Source: Papiliotrema nemorosa (Eukaryota; Basidiomycota; Tremellomycetes; Tremellales; Rhynchogastremaceae). Taken from it: a stretch of 64,000 nucleotides of DNA. The stretch covers positions 1-64,000 of the forward strand of contig JASKOT010000051.1 of NCBI GenBank assembly GCA_032158125.1, in the 5' to 3' direction. The translations under genes were made by a program, and so were the position numbers. Under the pieces are notes generated by a model. That model worked only from the letters and a program-made list of their open reading frames with translations, ran no database searches and was not told where the DNA came from. Shown in pieces: positions 21,729 through 32,386 of the stretch; the first letter of the stretch is position 1; the number at the start of each line of letters is the position of its first letter.

Positions 21729-22360
21729 GGTCACCTTGACCCAACCACAGGCAGCTCGGTGGGCTAGAGCTGATAGTAGAGTCTTATAAGATCTCACCCG
21801 GAGAAGTTGTACTTTTGTAGCAGATGGGTGCGAGGATCTGCGAGAATGGGTTGAATGGGATGAATCTGGCGACGAGTTGTGAGGGGAGCAGAGAGCATGA
21901 CGAGTACCGCCTCGAACGGGTCCACCCCGGCCTCCTCGTGCTTACGTAATGTACCACCGGGCGTTTCATCGCTGGGTACACCACCCCTAAACCCCTCCCT
22001 ACCCACCTCACCCCATTGCTTGGGGAAAAGAACCAGTCATGTCTCTTTGATTGCCAGGAGTAGACGCACAGCAGGATGGTATGTCGACTAGTGAGGCTCG
22101 CTTCGCGCAGTACCTCCTCATCGCAGCGCAGCCTGTCGTTACATGCAATAGCGGTCTGTGCTTGACAGAGCTCCTCTCATTCAACCCGGAGTGCTAGATC
22201 CCCGATTCGTTTCTACAATCATTCTCTCAAATCATACACATCAGACTGCTTCAACACGCCACGACCTTTGGTCTCCTTTCTCCAGCTCTTTCTACCCAAT
22301 CCTCAGCAATACTCTCTCGGCTGTCGATCAGTGCATCCGACCCATACAGCGGATAGAGGA
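21729..22360. other. Divergent promoter region, RhoGAP / SET genes
   Basis: A 632-bp region between two starts. No open frame looks coding. The stretch before the SET gene (22180-22350) is pyrimidine-rich on the + strand, as is common for 5' leaders here. Confidence 0.5.
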
Positions 22361-23600
22361 ATGATGCCTCGTTGCGAAATCACCAACGCCAACGGAACTT
22401 CCTTACATCATTCTGCAAAATCGCCGTACCCCACTCCGCCTTCTTCCGACACAGCATCAATTGATACCGGCCCGTCTTGCTTCGAATCGAGGTTTTTTCC
22501 AGGCAAGGGGTACGGCCTCGTAGCAACGACCGCAGTGATCCAAGGTCAAGAGATATGTCGGGAGAAACCGTTTGCCTGTTTCGACCTGCCGGTCAAGACA
22601 GATCAAGTCGGGAAGGCAGTGGCTGCATTGTCCGATGAGAAGCGCATCCTTTTTTGGTCGTTTAGAGCTTCGATACCGGACATCAAAGACGTTGCAACGA
22701 ACGTCGTCGAGACCAATTCCATAAGTCTGTTCAACCCAGACGATGACGATTATACAGACAGCGAGACCGACTTCCCTCGGAGCGGCGATGCTCCAGCGAC
22801 CGCGCTGGATCTCACGCAAGAGGATGGGGAATGCGGCATGTTCGAGAATATCAGCTTGGTGTCGCATTCATGTCGGCCTAACGCCGCGTGGAGCTGGGAT
22901 GGGGCTCGAGGCCAGCTTGGTGAGTGGATGTGATCCTCGGTGTCTGTCGGCACTGATATCAGTTCTCATCGCTCATGCCAATATTCCGGAAGGCACCGAA
23001 ATAACTGCGACGTACCGCTCGGAGGATCAACTGCTACCGCGCAAACATAGACAACTGAGCTTATGGAATCGTTTTGGATTCCACTGCTTATGCGACTCTT
23101 GTTCGCTATCTCCACAACAAACCGCTGTATCTGATCAACGCTTGTCCCATCTGCGGCGCTTGGAGAAACGCTTCTGCTCTGCTGATTCCGACCCGTTCCA
23201 CTTTGCTTGGGATCGAGGAAAGGCCTTAAATGAACTTGATCAGGCTATGCGATTGGCCGCGGAAGAAGGGCTGGAAACGCTTCTCTTGGAGCACTGGGAG
23301 CGCAGATTTGAGGTGGAAGCGATGTGGGGCCTCAAGTCGAAAGCCGTCAAAGCAGCAAGGGAACGCCTCAACTTATCTCAGCTACTCCGAGGTGACTGGC
23401 GAATCCCTGAAGAGCTACGCGTATGGTGCACTAGGCCGGACACCTTTTGGGGATGGAATGAAGCAAGACAATGGAATGGAGGCAAAATCGTGAGCAACGT
23501 GCAGGTGTTGCGATTGATGGCCCAGTCAACTTCGGACGACGGTGATTCGGACTTCGAGTGTCATTGGACAAGCAAGGCCAAGAAAAGAAGGCGAAGGTGA
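22361..23600 (+). CDS. SET-domain protein (SMYD/SET5-like)
   Basis: Two exons (22361-22919, 22963-23600) give 398 aa. The split SET fold is visible. The N-terminal part is FFPGKGYGLVATTAVIQGQE with REKPF. After an acidic insert comes FENISLVSHSCRPNAAWSW, the NH-type S-adenosylmethionine site written as SHSCRPN. Then come EITATYRS and the post-SET cysteines C-x-C-x2-C in HCLCDSC. The C-terminal half is helical and ends in a basic KAKKRRRR run that could be a nuclear signal. A protein lysine methyltransferase is expected; the substrate is unknown. The ATGATG at 22361 gives two possible starts one codon apart. Confidence 0.88.
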
Positions 23601-23758
23601 ATCTGCTAGTAGCATCTGATTTCTGCTACGTATTATTGTTGTACAAAATGTATCAGCGCTCAGGTGAAGCGCAACCTGCTCGCAACCCAAGCTGCGGCGA
23701 CGGCCACGCATTGCAGCCGTGAAAGCAGTGAGACGCGTTTGAGGACCGTGCCTTCGAG

Positions 23759-24299
23759 CTAGCCTTGCTTGTTCTGCTCATGGGCCGCTCGCCATTTGCG
23801 AATCTCCCCCTCAGATGCGATGATCCCATCCTTGGCCAGCTGATTCCGGGCCAGACGGCGTAGGTCATTTTCCCTTCTCCTCGTCTCCGCCTCGAAACGA
23901 AGCAAATGGCTATCAGCTCCTATCACTAAGCCTGACACCGTGGCGGAGCTGACGAGAAAAGCTTTGAGACCCAGGGTTTGTCTTCTACATCGTCAACCAT
24001 GGTTCTACCGGTCAAGAGCGATACCTGAAGAGAGGCCATGTGAAGTGAGCAATGGAACATAGCACGGCGCCTCCTATGGTCCAGGCGATGGCACCCTGAG
24101 ATGAGCGAGTGAATGCTGACGCCAAGAGTGTGACCACACTCACCCTGATCCCGCCCTCGAATTGTATATCATACTGTGAGTCAGTGAGCAAATTCTGAGT
24201 GAGACTCACGGCGCGCTGTTGATGAACTTGACGACGGTTGCGGGCTTGAGTCGAGATAGGAGCGTCTACATTCGAATTTGGAGATCCTTCGCTTGACAT
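23759..24299 (-). CDS. Small membrane protein with two predicted helices
   Basis: Four exons (24299-24210, 24173-24144, 24095-24025, 23981-23759) give 137 aa. After a polar N-terminus there are two hydrophobic segments (AIAWTIGGAVLCSIAHFTW and FLVSSATVSGLVIGAD), then a charged helical tail rich in Arg and Glu (ETRRRENDLRRLARNQLAK). The layout resembles small mitochondrial inner-membrane proteins of the HIG1/RCF type, but I cannot identify a family with confidence. It shares a 171-bp divergent promoter with MEMO1. Confidence 0.65.
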
Positions 24300-24470
24300 T
24301 AGAGGATACGTGAGGGATATCCAAGTTGGGATGGTTGAATGGTCTTGAAATGCAAAACACATTAAGAGACGGGTCATCGTTTCAGAAATGACGAATGACT
24401 GATCCCCGTCCGGAACTCTGACCGTCAGCTCTACGTCCATTCCTGCTTCGTCCTTTGACATTCACCAACA

Positions 24471-25770
24471 ATGAAGTGAGCATTCAAGACGCTCACAGAC
24501 TGATCACCCACAGCTCTCGTCGGGAGCCAACCCACGCTGGAAGTTGGTATACCTCGGATGGTACGTTCTCATATATATACCGCATTCTCATCGTCCAGGG
24601 AAGCGCTTGGCTCAAGAGCTCAACCATCACCTCGGTAAGGTTACCGCGCTTCCTGACCTGTCCTTCGAACCACCTGTGACCGATGCAAAAGCCATCATCG
24701 CTCCGTGAGTAAGTCATCCGGACCGTGCTGATCATGAGGCATGCGGGATATAGCTACTCGGGCCCTTGTGCGGCTTGGGCATATGCCTCAATTCCTACAG
24801 ACAGAATGCAAGTCAGAGCTCACACTGCTCCTTCTAACGAAAGTAAACGAGTCTTCCTTCTAGGCCCCTCCCACCATGCCCACATCCCTGGCGTAGCTCT
24901 TTCACCTTTCAAGAGTTATGGTACACCTTTGGGTGACATCCCTCTTTGCGAGAACAGTGAGTCAGATGTCTTGCCGACCTGATGCCAGCAATCTCCTCAC
25001 TCCGTGCGACGAATGCGTTTCTCACAACTACCAAAGGAATAGACGAAGAGGAGCACTCTTTGGAGATGCACCTGCCCTACATCCGTCATATCTTTCGAGG
25101 GTTGGTCGTCAAGCTCGATCGCACTGAATGGTAGACGAGACGATGTCCGGCTTATCCCTCTCATCGTGGGACACCCCTCCGATGCGAGAGTAGCGGAAGC
25201 CTTGGCGCCGTACTGGCAAGAGTCGGATACCTTCTTCATAATCTCTTCTGACTTCTGCCACTGGTCAGTCTTACTTGGCATTCCTTCACTAATCTCAGGG
25301 GTACGAGGTTCGGCCATACGCCATATTACCCAGACGCCCCTCCACCCCCGATCCCTGTACCTCCGGTCCCACGCTCTACACTGCCAGCATCTTTCGAGCC
25401 TCCCAAACTTTTCCAACAGTACTCCAGAGCCAGTCCTAATGTGCCGATCTGGCAGAGTATCCAGTACATGGACCACGAGGGAATGGATTTCCTGAGACGA
25501 CCAGGAGAATTCGGAGCGCTCGAGAAGTGGGAAGCGTACCTCGCCCGAACAAAGGTGAGGATGCACCGCGGCTCAAGAGCTGATTGTCAGAACACAATTT
25601 GTGGTCGTCATCCTATCACTGTTCTTTTACAGCTTGTGCGGCGGGTTTATGGGGAAGAGGAAGGATTCAAGCCGGAGTTTACCTTTGTCAGGTACGAGCA
25701 GAGTTCGAAGTGCAGTACCAGCAAGGACAGCAGTGTCAGTTATGTGAGCGGAATGCTGCGACTCCCTTGA
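24471..25770 (+). CDS. MHO1: MEMO1 family protein
   Basis: Nine exons give 338 aa, and the first carries only five coding bases (24471-24475). The sequence opens with REPTHAGSWY and contains APHAGYSYSG, LLGPSHHAHIPGV, EEEHSLEMHLPYI and ISSDFCHWG, the conserved His, Asp and Cys set of MEMO. MEMO is structurally related to extradiol dioxygenases and has been linked to copper or redox handling. Introns lie at 24476-24513, 24561-24598, 24705-24738, 24808-24843, 24957-24988, 25101-25134, 25264-25298 and 25555-25590. The one at 24808 has a GC donor, and the one at 25101 has the weak donor GTTGGT. Confidence 0.93.
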
Positions 25771-25800
25771 TAGTGGTCATGTCATACATGTTCCGGCGGT

Positions 25801-26161
25801 CTACTCCAGATCGAGAGATAGAAATCCCCTTGTCTGCATGTCAGCTTGACGACCTGGATGGCCTGGATGATTATAGGGCTCGACTGACCTTATTCTCCTG
25901 CAGCATCCGCATATACCTCTCAGCCAGCTCCTTACAGTACTGCTTGGCGTTGACTCCTTCGCCTACGTAGCATTTGTTAAGCTCTTGTTTAACCAATCGA
26001 ACCTCCATGGTACGAATCCACTGTTCTCGTACGAAGCTTTCTCGGTCACGTTGAAACTCTATCCTGTCAATACAAGGTAAGGAGCATCACGCACGTTTGA
26101 TATCCGCAGCTGTCGGTAGGCCCTCAGAAGGGACAGACGATGAGGATTTTGGTGCCGACAT
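25801..26161 (-). CDS. Complex I subunit, NDUFB10/PDSW-like
   Basis: Three exons (26161-26095, 26058-25889, 25833-25801) give 89 aa. The core FVREQWIRTMEVRLVKQEL is followed by KCYVGEGVNAKQYCKELAERY, the spaced cysteine pattern of the NDUFB10 (PDSW) family. NDUFB10 is an accessory subunit on the intermembrane-space side of the membrane arm of respiratory complex I, held by disulphides. The short length fits fungal forms. The last residues follow a 55-nt intron. Family assignment is from pattern and length only. Confidence 0.78.
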
Positions 26162-27025
26162 GTTGTCGCTCTTCAGGAAGGTCGATCGTGGACGGTGAAG
26201 TGAAGATGGTAGGTGTTCGGTAAGGGAAGAAACAATAGGCGCACAGGATTCGCACCGGGCTCTCGGACATAAAAGGCCTGCAAGGTACCGCACGGCAAGG
26301 TCCGCCACCTTCGCGTGGCGCGAATGACTTTGGGTAGGGTGGTCGAAATGATAATCCCCACCCCGAGGCAGCTCGTCATGGCATGCCAATGATCGATTTG
26401 CATAGAGCGGCATGCGTCGTGCACTGCGTTTCCCAATGACAAGACGATCGCCTTCTCCATTCATAAAGATGGTCAGTCACAAGATTGCGAAGACGGAGTG
26501 AGAAGGGGGACGGTCTGCATGGGGTACGTCTCTCCCGGGGGTCCATACCCACGCTCGCACATACAGTCATACTGAATTCTCACTGACGCACAGACCTCCT
26601 CTCTTCTGATTGAACCCCTCTCCCTTCGCCTTGCACATACATATATAAGCAGTCGATCCACCCGCTACTCCTCCCCATCTTCTTCCCTCGTCCCTCACCT
26701 TCTTCCTCCCTCTTCTCCCTTCTGAGCCACCTTTCTGGGCTACATCAACCCTCGGAAGCGAGTCACACACCCACCTTCCTCCGCGTGTGGCTTTGTATTA
26801 TCTTTTAATCTCTTGACACTTCTTCAACAACCGGACTCCTCCATCTCTTGGGACCATAGGCAGCGTGTTGTGATCACACACAGGTAGAGCCTTTTTGAAA
26901 GGTTCTCTCTCTGCACCTCTTGATCCTCCATCCGTTCCCGTCGTCGAAGAGCGCTATTACATAGCTACTCTTGATAAATCTCGTCCCCCGTCTGACCCCC
27001 TCTCCTCGCGTCATTGACGTCTACT
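26162..27025. promoter_or_regulatory. Divergent promoter, NDUFB10-like / PUF genes
   Basis: An 864-bp region without a supported gene. A TATA-like ATATATATAAGC lies near 26638-26650 on the + strand. It is followed by a long pyrimidine-rich tract (about 26670-26790) typical of a fungal 5' leader. The distance from the TATA-like string to the PUF ATG is about 380 bp, so the PUF mRNA may have a long leader. Confidence 0.5.
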
Positions 27026-29343
27026 ATGTCGTTCCACCCGTTTTCTTCCGAATGGGTGCCACCGCCAGACCAGATCTCTTCCACCATCGAACTCCATCAC
27101 CCAACCCATGCGACCCCTCCCGATCGTCAGTCTGAGTGGCCGACACCACCAGATTCCAACCGGATAGCCGATGATGAGAACAAGCGGCCACCTATGTCTC
27201 GAGGTGGTTTTAGCGAGAGATACCGATCCTGGAGCTCAGGCACCTCGGCGAGCTTGAACCCCCCGAAGTACACTGCAGAGAGCCAGCAAAGACTACCGGT
27301 GAGTGACAACTGCTCTCAACGGTCGCTGAATAACAGCTGGGCAATCTCAACACCAATGTGTCTTTAGGTTCGCCCTTCTTTTCCTCAGACCCTAACAGGG
27401 TCTGGGGCCCACCTCAGCCGTTGCAAACAATCTCAGGAATCAGGGGTACCGAAACGTCGCTCGCTGATGTACGAAAGATGCACAGCTCGATACTGATATA
27501 CAGCAACTTATGGCCGCCCAGAGGCGGATCCAAGAGCTCACAATCGAGAACCAGCAGCTTCGACAGTTTCAGGTGAGATCCCTGATGATGCTGGGATCTG
27601 ACGCCATAGACAACCTCTCGAAGTGGCCAACTAGTCTCGCCAGCTCTTAGTGCCCACTCTTCCGGCTTCCTTGAGCACCCTCTCAGGCCCAGTCCAATCA
27701 ACCCGTTTGGAATGCTTGGGCTTCTCGACGACAATGATGCGTTTACAGCAGCATCGAGCGTGAGGGCTTTCTCGTACGACGAGACTGATTGCAGGTCGCT
27801 GATCCGTCATTCATTCCTCCTCCGCATATGGTAAATGCTATCTTGCACGGGACGTTCAATTTCACCGATATGGCGCCCGAATATACAAGGCCAATCGTCT
27901 GGGTGATTGCTCACTGCCAGCCGAGAAGCAATGCTGAAAGGTGGGTTCAGGGTTCTCGGACCTTTGCTGAAACAAGTGCTGGGTTAAAGACTGCTGTCAA
28001 TGCACTCGCGGTGAGTCTCCCTGCTGGTCGATTCCTGAGCGAAGACGCGATTCGCATATCCGCGAGATTCTGATCACGCCGTCATCCTGATTGAGGCCAT
28101 CTTGGAGTGGGCTAAAGACCTTTGCTTTACATCGTGCGGGAATTATCTATGCCAGCAACTTCTTGAGCGTGGGGATGTCGATGACAAATTGACCTTTATA
28201 GACAAGATCAGGTATGTTATCCAGCGATATAGATTAATGCCAAGGGCGGACCTTGTCGCGATAGCAAGCGACAAATTTGGCACTCACGTTTTGTGCAAAG
28301 CAGTGTCGGTGCGAGAGCTTGAGGTAAGCGATATTTACTGACCAATTATTGACATCTCACTGATGCTAGAATCCAATTGCCGACGCCCTGCTCAAGCACG
28401 GGATCTTCGATTCTCTCAAAACAGGTGCTCGCCGTTTATGGAGAGAGGTGTGGAGGTCCTCGCGGTAATCCCTATCGTCGCTTACATTTCAGTACATGGA
28501 GAAGTGCCGTCAGGCCCAGTCGCTTGAGATCTTCGAGAAGTGAGCGGTCTTGGTTACCAGCGCTTACTCCAGGATCAACACCGAAATGTCAGGTAGGTGG
28601 GCAGACCTCGCTTGTATCAATGAGGTGAGGCATATCCATATAGCGTCTCTGATTCACAGCACGGATCGATCGCGGTTCAGCAGGTCTTTGAGGTTTTCGG
28701 CACCCCAGAATTGATGGTGAGTTACCCAGTTTATGTCGCTTATGAGTGCAGGATCCTTGTTTTAGAGAAGCGAGTCTGATCGCCCTAGCCCAGTTGACAG
28801 TCAGATCTTGGAGAGCATCGCCCAGGTCGCGAATAATCAATACGGACAGTAAGTCAGCATTTTAACTTGACTGACTTTGCAGCTTCGTCGTCACTAAACT
28901 CATTGGCTATCCCCCACTATATCGACCCACTTGTGACGCAATTTTGACCTCATATCCACCAGTCGCAACAACCCACCACGGTGTGAATTTTTCCAAGATC
29001 GCACTCACGGAAGGAGGAAGGGCAAGCATTTCAAAATACTTGGACGCTATCTGCTCGCAAGAGAACGGGTTGGTGTAGCCCACCGATCCTGCTAAGACCA
29101 GCCGTACCCCTGGTATCGTTGCCATCGCCACCTCTTCAATAGGAAAGGCACATTTGACTTTCGTCCTGTCATGTGTAAGTATCAAAATTTTGTCAAGCTA
29201 ACTATCAGTTGACCCCGGCCGAGCATGCTCGCATCCGACAGGTATGCCGAGCTTACAGCACGACTTTGCGAAACAGTCAGAGCGGGAATGATCTCCTTCG
29301 AGCACTGTATGTCGAACAGATCCATTCGACGTTAATCTCCTAG
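27026..29343 (+). CDS. PUF (Pumilio) family RNA-binding protein
   Basis: A multi-exon gene with ATG at 27026 and TAG at 29341. The N-terminus is disordered and Pro/Ser-rich. A short coiled coil (IQQLMAAQRRIQELTIENQQ) is followed by NPFGMLGLLDDN and then PUF repeats: FTSCGNYLCQQLLERGD, IASDKFGTHVLCKAVSV, DLACINEHGSIAVQQVFE, VANNQYGHFVVTKLIG and the terminal LRNSQSGNDLL. The coiled coil and the longer spacing between repeats resemble the fission-yeast Mcp2/Mpf1 type. PUF proteins bind UGUR-containing mRNAs and usually repress them. Some junctions are tentative, notably around 27446-27477 and 27942-28100. Confidence 0.88.
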
Positions 29344-29767
29344 GGGTCTGATTAACGCTATTGGTTCGCGACATCGATCGGCAGGAGTCTGAGCTCAACG
29401 CTCGGCATTTCTCACAATACCCAATTGCGTCCATTCTCGGCATGAACTTCGTCATATGTGAATACTGTATAGTAAATATTGTATAGTACGATGGGCCCCT
29501 CACGGCGATGGGATCGACGACGACTACGACATTCATGTACACACGACATTCATGTATACAAGGCTCCGCTGGCAATTGAGAGGAATGATACATTCATAAT
29601 CATTCGTAGCCCCTATCGTTGCAACGACGACCATGCACTCAGATCAAGCAGCAGCTTGCGGTGTGAGCGAGCCAAGACTGAGCGAGATCCGGCGTGCCAA
29701 ATCTTTGTAGGGCGTTGACTTGACATCGACTTGCAACTGAGCATCGGGAGTCGTGACAATCATTACA
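29344..29767. other. Convergent intergenic region, PUF / IMP4
   Basis: No gene is supported here. CGACATTCATGTA occurs twice in tandem around 29529-29555. Both neighbours end here, so this is mainly 3' untranslated sequence. Confidence 0.5.
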
Positions 29768-30805
29768 TCACAGTTGATTCCTTTTCTTGGACGTTCGCAT
29801 ATAAGGGCGAAGAAGCCACTCGACATCGGCTTCCGTTTGATCTATTGTACCCTGCCGTATCTCATATGCTATCGATGAGCACTCGATAAACACGGTGACT
29901 CACGCTTGGCCTCGAACCTGGGGCCAACCTCTGCGAGTTGGACATCCTTGTGAGACGTCTTGGCGTAAACGTGATGCCTACAGATCAATATACAGCTTGT
30001 GCAGGACGAGGCCGGGACTTGCCTGAATGAAATAAAGTCCGCATCATTGGCGAATGTCATGATTCTCCTCGCATCGTCTTTTGGAACCGGAAAGAGGGCG
30101 CGTAGTATACCCATTACGCGCTCTCCCAGCTTTGTAGAAAAGTTGTCGAATATGAGGTGCGGGTACTGCTCAGACACGGTGCTATCTGCATTTGTGCTAA
30201 CATCGTGTCTGAGTGTCACATTGTTGAGTGTGAGGGACAGAGTTGGTCCATGGGGTAGATGGGAGATGATCATAGCGTCTGGGCGACCTCTGGTTTCATG
30301 AAGCAGGATCAAGTCGGTGACTTCTTGAGCCAGACATGCTTGAACAAGCGAAGACACCACGGTGTTTCCTCTATTGAGACGATAGGAGTTTGGGAACACT
30401 AGTCGAAGCTCCTGAGGGATCAGCTGGTGCCGTCTGTGAACCCGTTGGGTTCGTAGCGTACCTTTGAGAATTGTAGTAACCGGCTGGAAGGCGACCTCGA
30501 CGTTGTTATGACGATCTTTGGGTCGTACGTCCCCACCTTGGCATACTCGTCGTCGATGTGATTCCTCGGAGCTGGGTCATCAGCTCATGCTGTTTGGATC
30601 AAGACTCACCCGCCTGTGCCTCGTCCAAGACCAAGTCTTTGCCCCCTAACTCTCGCACATCATTTCGCAATTCGGGCGGGATAGGTTTGCCCGAAGCCAG
30701 CAGGTCTTTTATCCTCTGTTTCCTCTCCCATATAGCTCTTTCTTGAGATTCTTGCGACTTTTTGAAAATGTACTCTCTCCTCTCTCTCGTTTGGCGTCGA
30801 AGCAT
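29768..30805 (-). CDS. IMP4: U3 snoRNP protein IMP4
   Basis: Five exons (30805-30610, 30571-30462, 30411-30023, 29977-29904, 29868-29768) give 289 aa, the usual IMP4 length. The N-terminus MLRRQTRERREYIF is diagnostic. The Brix domain includes ITTSRSPSSRLLQFSKELRL, FPNSYRLNRG, HETRGRPDAMIISHLPHGPT and FDNFSTKLGERV, and ends with DFISFRHHVYAKT and VGPRFEAKPYEIRQGT. IMP4 binds U3 snoRNA and pre-rRNA with MPP10 and IMP3 in the nucleolus for 18S processing. The third intron (29978-30022) has a GC donor (GCAAGT). Confidence 0.96.
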
Positions 30806-30985
30806 GGTGGGCAGGTTATATGGCAAGCAAGAGGAGATCGCTGCATCTTTCTGAAATTCTTGTGTTCAAGCGTTTCAGCGGGTGGCAAAATCTGGGGTAA
30901 AATCCTGGGGTAAAGGCCATTAGAGGTTTGTACTCGTGTTGGACGAATCTGGGATTCTCGACTTGACGATCGCATGCATAGCTGA

Positions 30986-32086
30986 CTACTCGTACTGCAA
31001 AAGCGACGTCAAAATCATACCGCTCATGCCGATTGAAGCCTCCTGCAGCATTGTCTTAGTGCCCTTTGACAAGATCAATGTCGTTTGGCGCCCCGAACTC
31101 GATATCTTGATCACACTACTCGTAGTGAACTCGGTCAGTGTTAAGAGATCGTAGTTCAGCGAGCGCAAAGATCCTTCCAAGTCGACTGCGGCATCTGTAA
31201 TTCTCAATGATGTCTCGCAAACTCATGTCAATGCGACCCTGCGCTGTAAGTCCGTCTTTGTCAATCTTGCCAAGTCGCACCTGAATCATGACTGTCAGAG
31301 CGGCTTTCGCTCGAGGCGGTATTCATTTACCGTCTACGATTTGATATGAACTGCAGGCATTTTGGGACGACACTGCCATGTCACCTCTTGCCGAACCCTT
31401 TGACTCCGTTGCAGAACAGACGGGTGTTAAGAGTTCTCGATCAAATGCTCAGAGGCGATTCTCGTGTCAATGCCGCCATTAGAGCCTCAGCCAAATGTCG
31501 GACCATCGAAGAGTCAGGACCTGCCGAAATCCCGGGTGGATGGATGGATGTCGCCGACGGATGAGGTCAGAGTCACAGACTGATTGGTCTTGACCAGTCG
31601 AGGGATGGCCAGAGTCAAAGCGAGTGCAAGCTGTACCACTTTGGCCGAGAAACGATGATCTCGAACGAGAGCCCTCAAGGCGGCCGTGAATCGGTAAGCA
31701 TCCGCCGAGCCGTGCAGAGTCTCCTCCAGGTGTTTGAACAACTGTCTCCAGGGGACCGGCTGGTATCTGGGAGGGTACATGACACCAAACATAGTTGGGA
31801 AAGGTCACCAGTCGCCAGAGGTAAATCGAAGGGAGTTGTCGTATTGGGCGCGAAGTTTTGATCGCCCTGCAAGAACCCAGATCATAGGGCGGGTTGGCGA
31901 GTTGACCGAGCGAATGGTAGGTCGGAGCTGGATTTCCGATCTCGAGAACGTTGTGTCGTGCATGGGCTTGCCGAGATGGAGGGGGAAAGGCATTCGTGGC
32001 GATACCTTCTGGCGGTCAAGCGCGGTCAAGAGCTGCAGATGGGCGGTTGCTCCTCGGGGGCTGCCATCATTCGGATTGTTACTCAT
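30986..32086 (-). CDS. Unresolved locus with several coding-like segments
   Basis: I do not recognise this gene. Coding-like minus-strand segments are seen at about 32086-31805 (ATG 32086, LGKPMHDTTFSRSEIQLRP), 31790-31600 (YPPRYQPVPWRQLFKHLEET, then a helical stretch) and 31210-30986 (LLTLTEFTTSSVIKISSSG). Segments 1 and 2 are in the same frame but separated by a TGA near 31805, and I could not find a splice pair that removes it. Segments 2 and 3 need further introns I could not place. It may be one gene with unusual splicing, two genes, or a decayed one. Codon choice resembles that of neighbouring genes. Confidence 0.35.
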
Positions 32087-32386
32087 TTCGATAGAAGCGC
32101 AAGAGCGCAGAGTCGCTGTGGCTGTGGTCGGAATTCAGAAACGCTCGCTATCGTCGTGGCCATGGGAATGGAGACTTGGGGAAGAACGGCTTCACTGATC
32201 GAGAGGTCTGGTAGAAGTGGTGATCGCGTGTTGGTTGCTCGTGCACTTGGTCATACATACACAGATGTCAGACACCTGGGTTGAAAGCTATGTCGTTCCC
32301 ACATCTCATACAACACATTTGCGTTTCTCATCCAGCATGAAGCTGGTGTCATGATTGTGCCTTGCCCGACCTTCTATATGCACATA

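Noticed and set aside
26173..26464. Minus-strand frames upstream of the NDUFB10-like gene
   Set aside because: No motif and two competing frames; more likely promoter sequence.
29520..29560. CGACATTCATGTA direct repeat as a regulatory element
   Set aside because: Only two copies in a 3' intergenic region; could be chance slippage.
31800..31810. In-frame TGA as selenocysteine or programmed readthrough
   Set aside because: Fungi of this group lack known selenoprotein machinery, and the gene model around it is itself unresolved.
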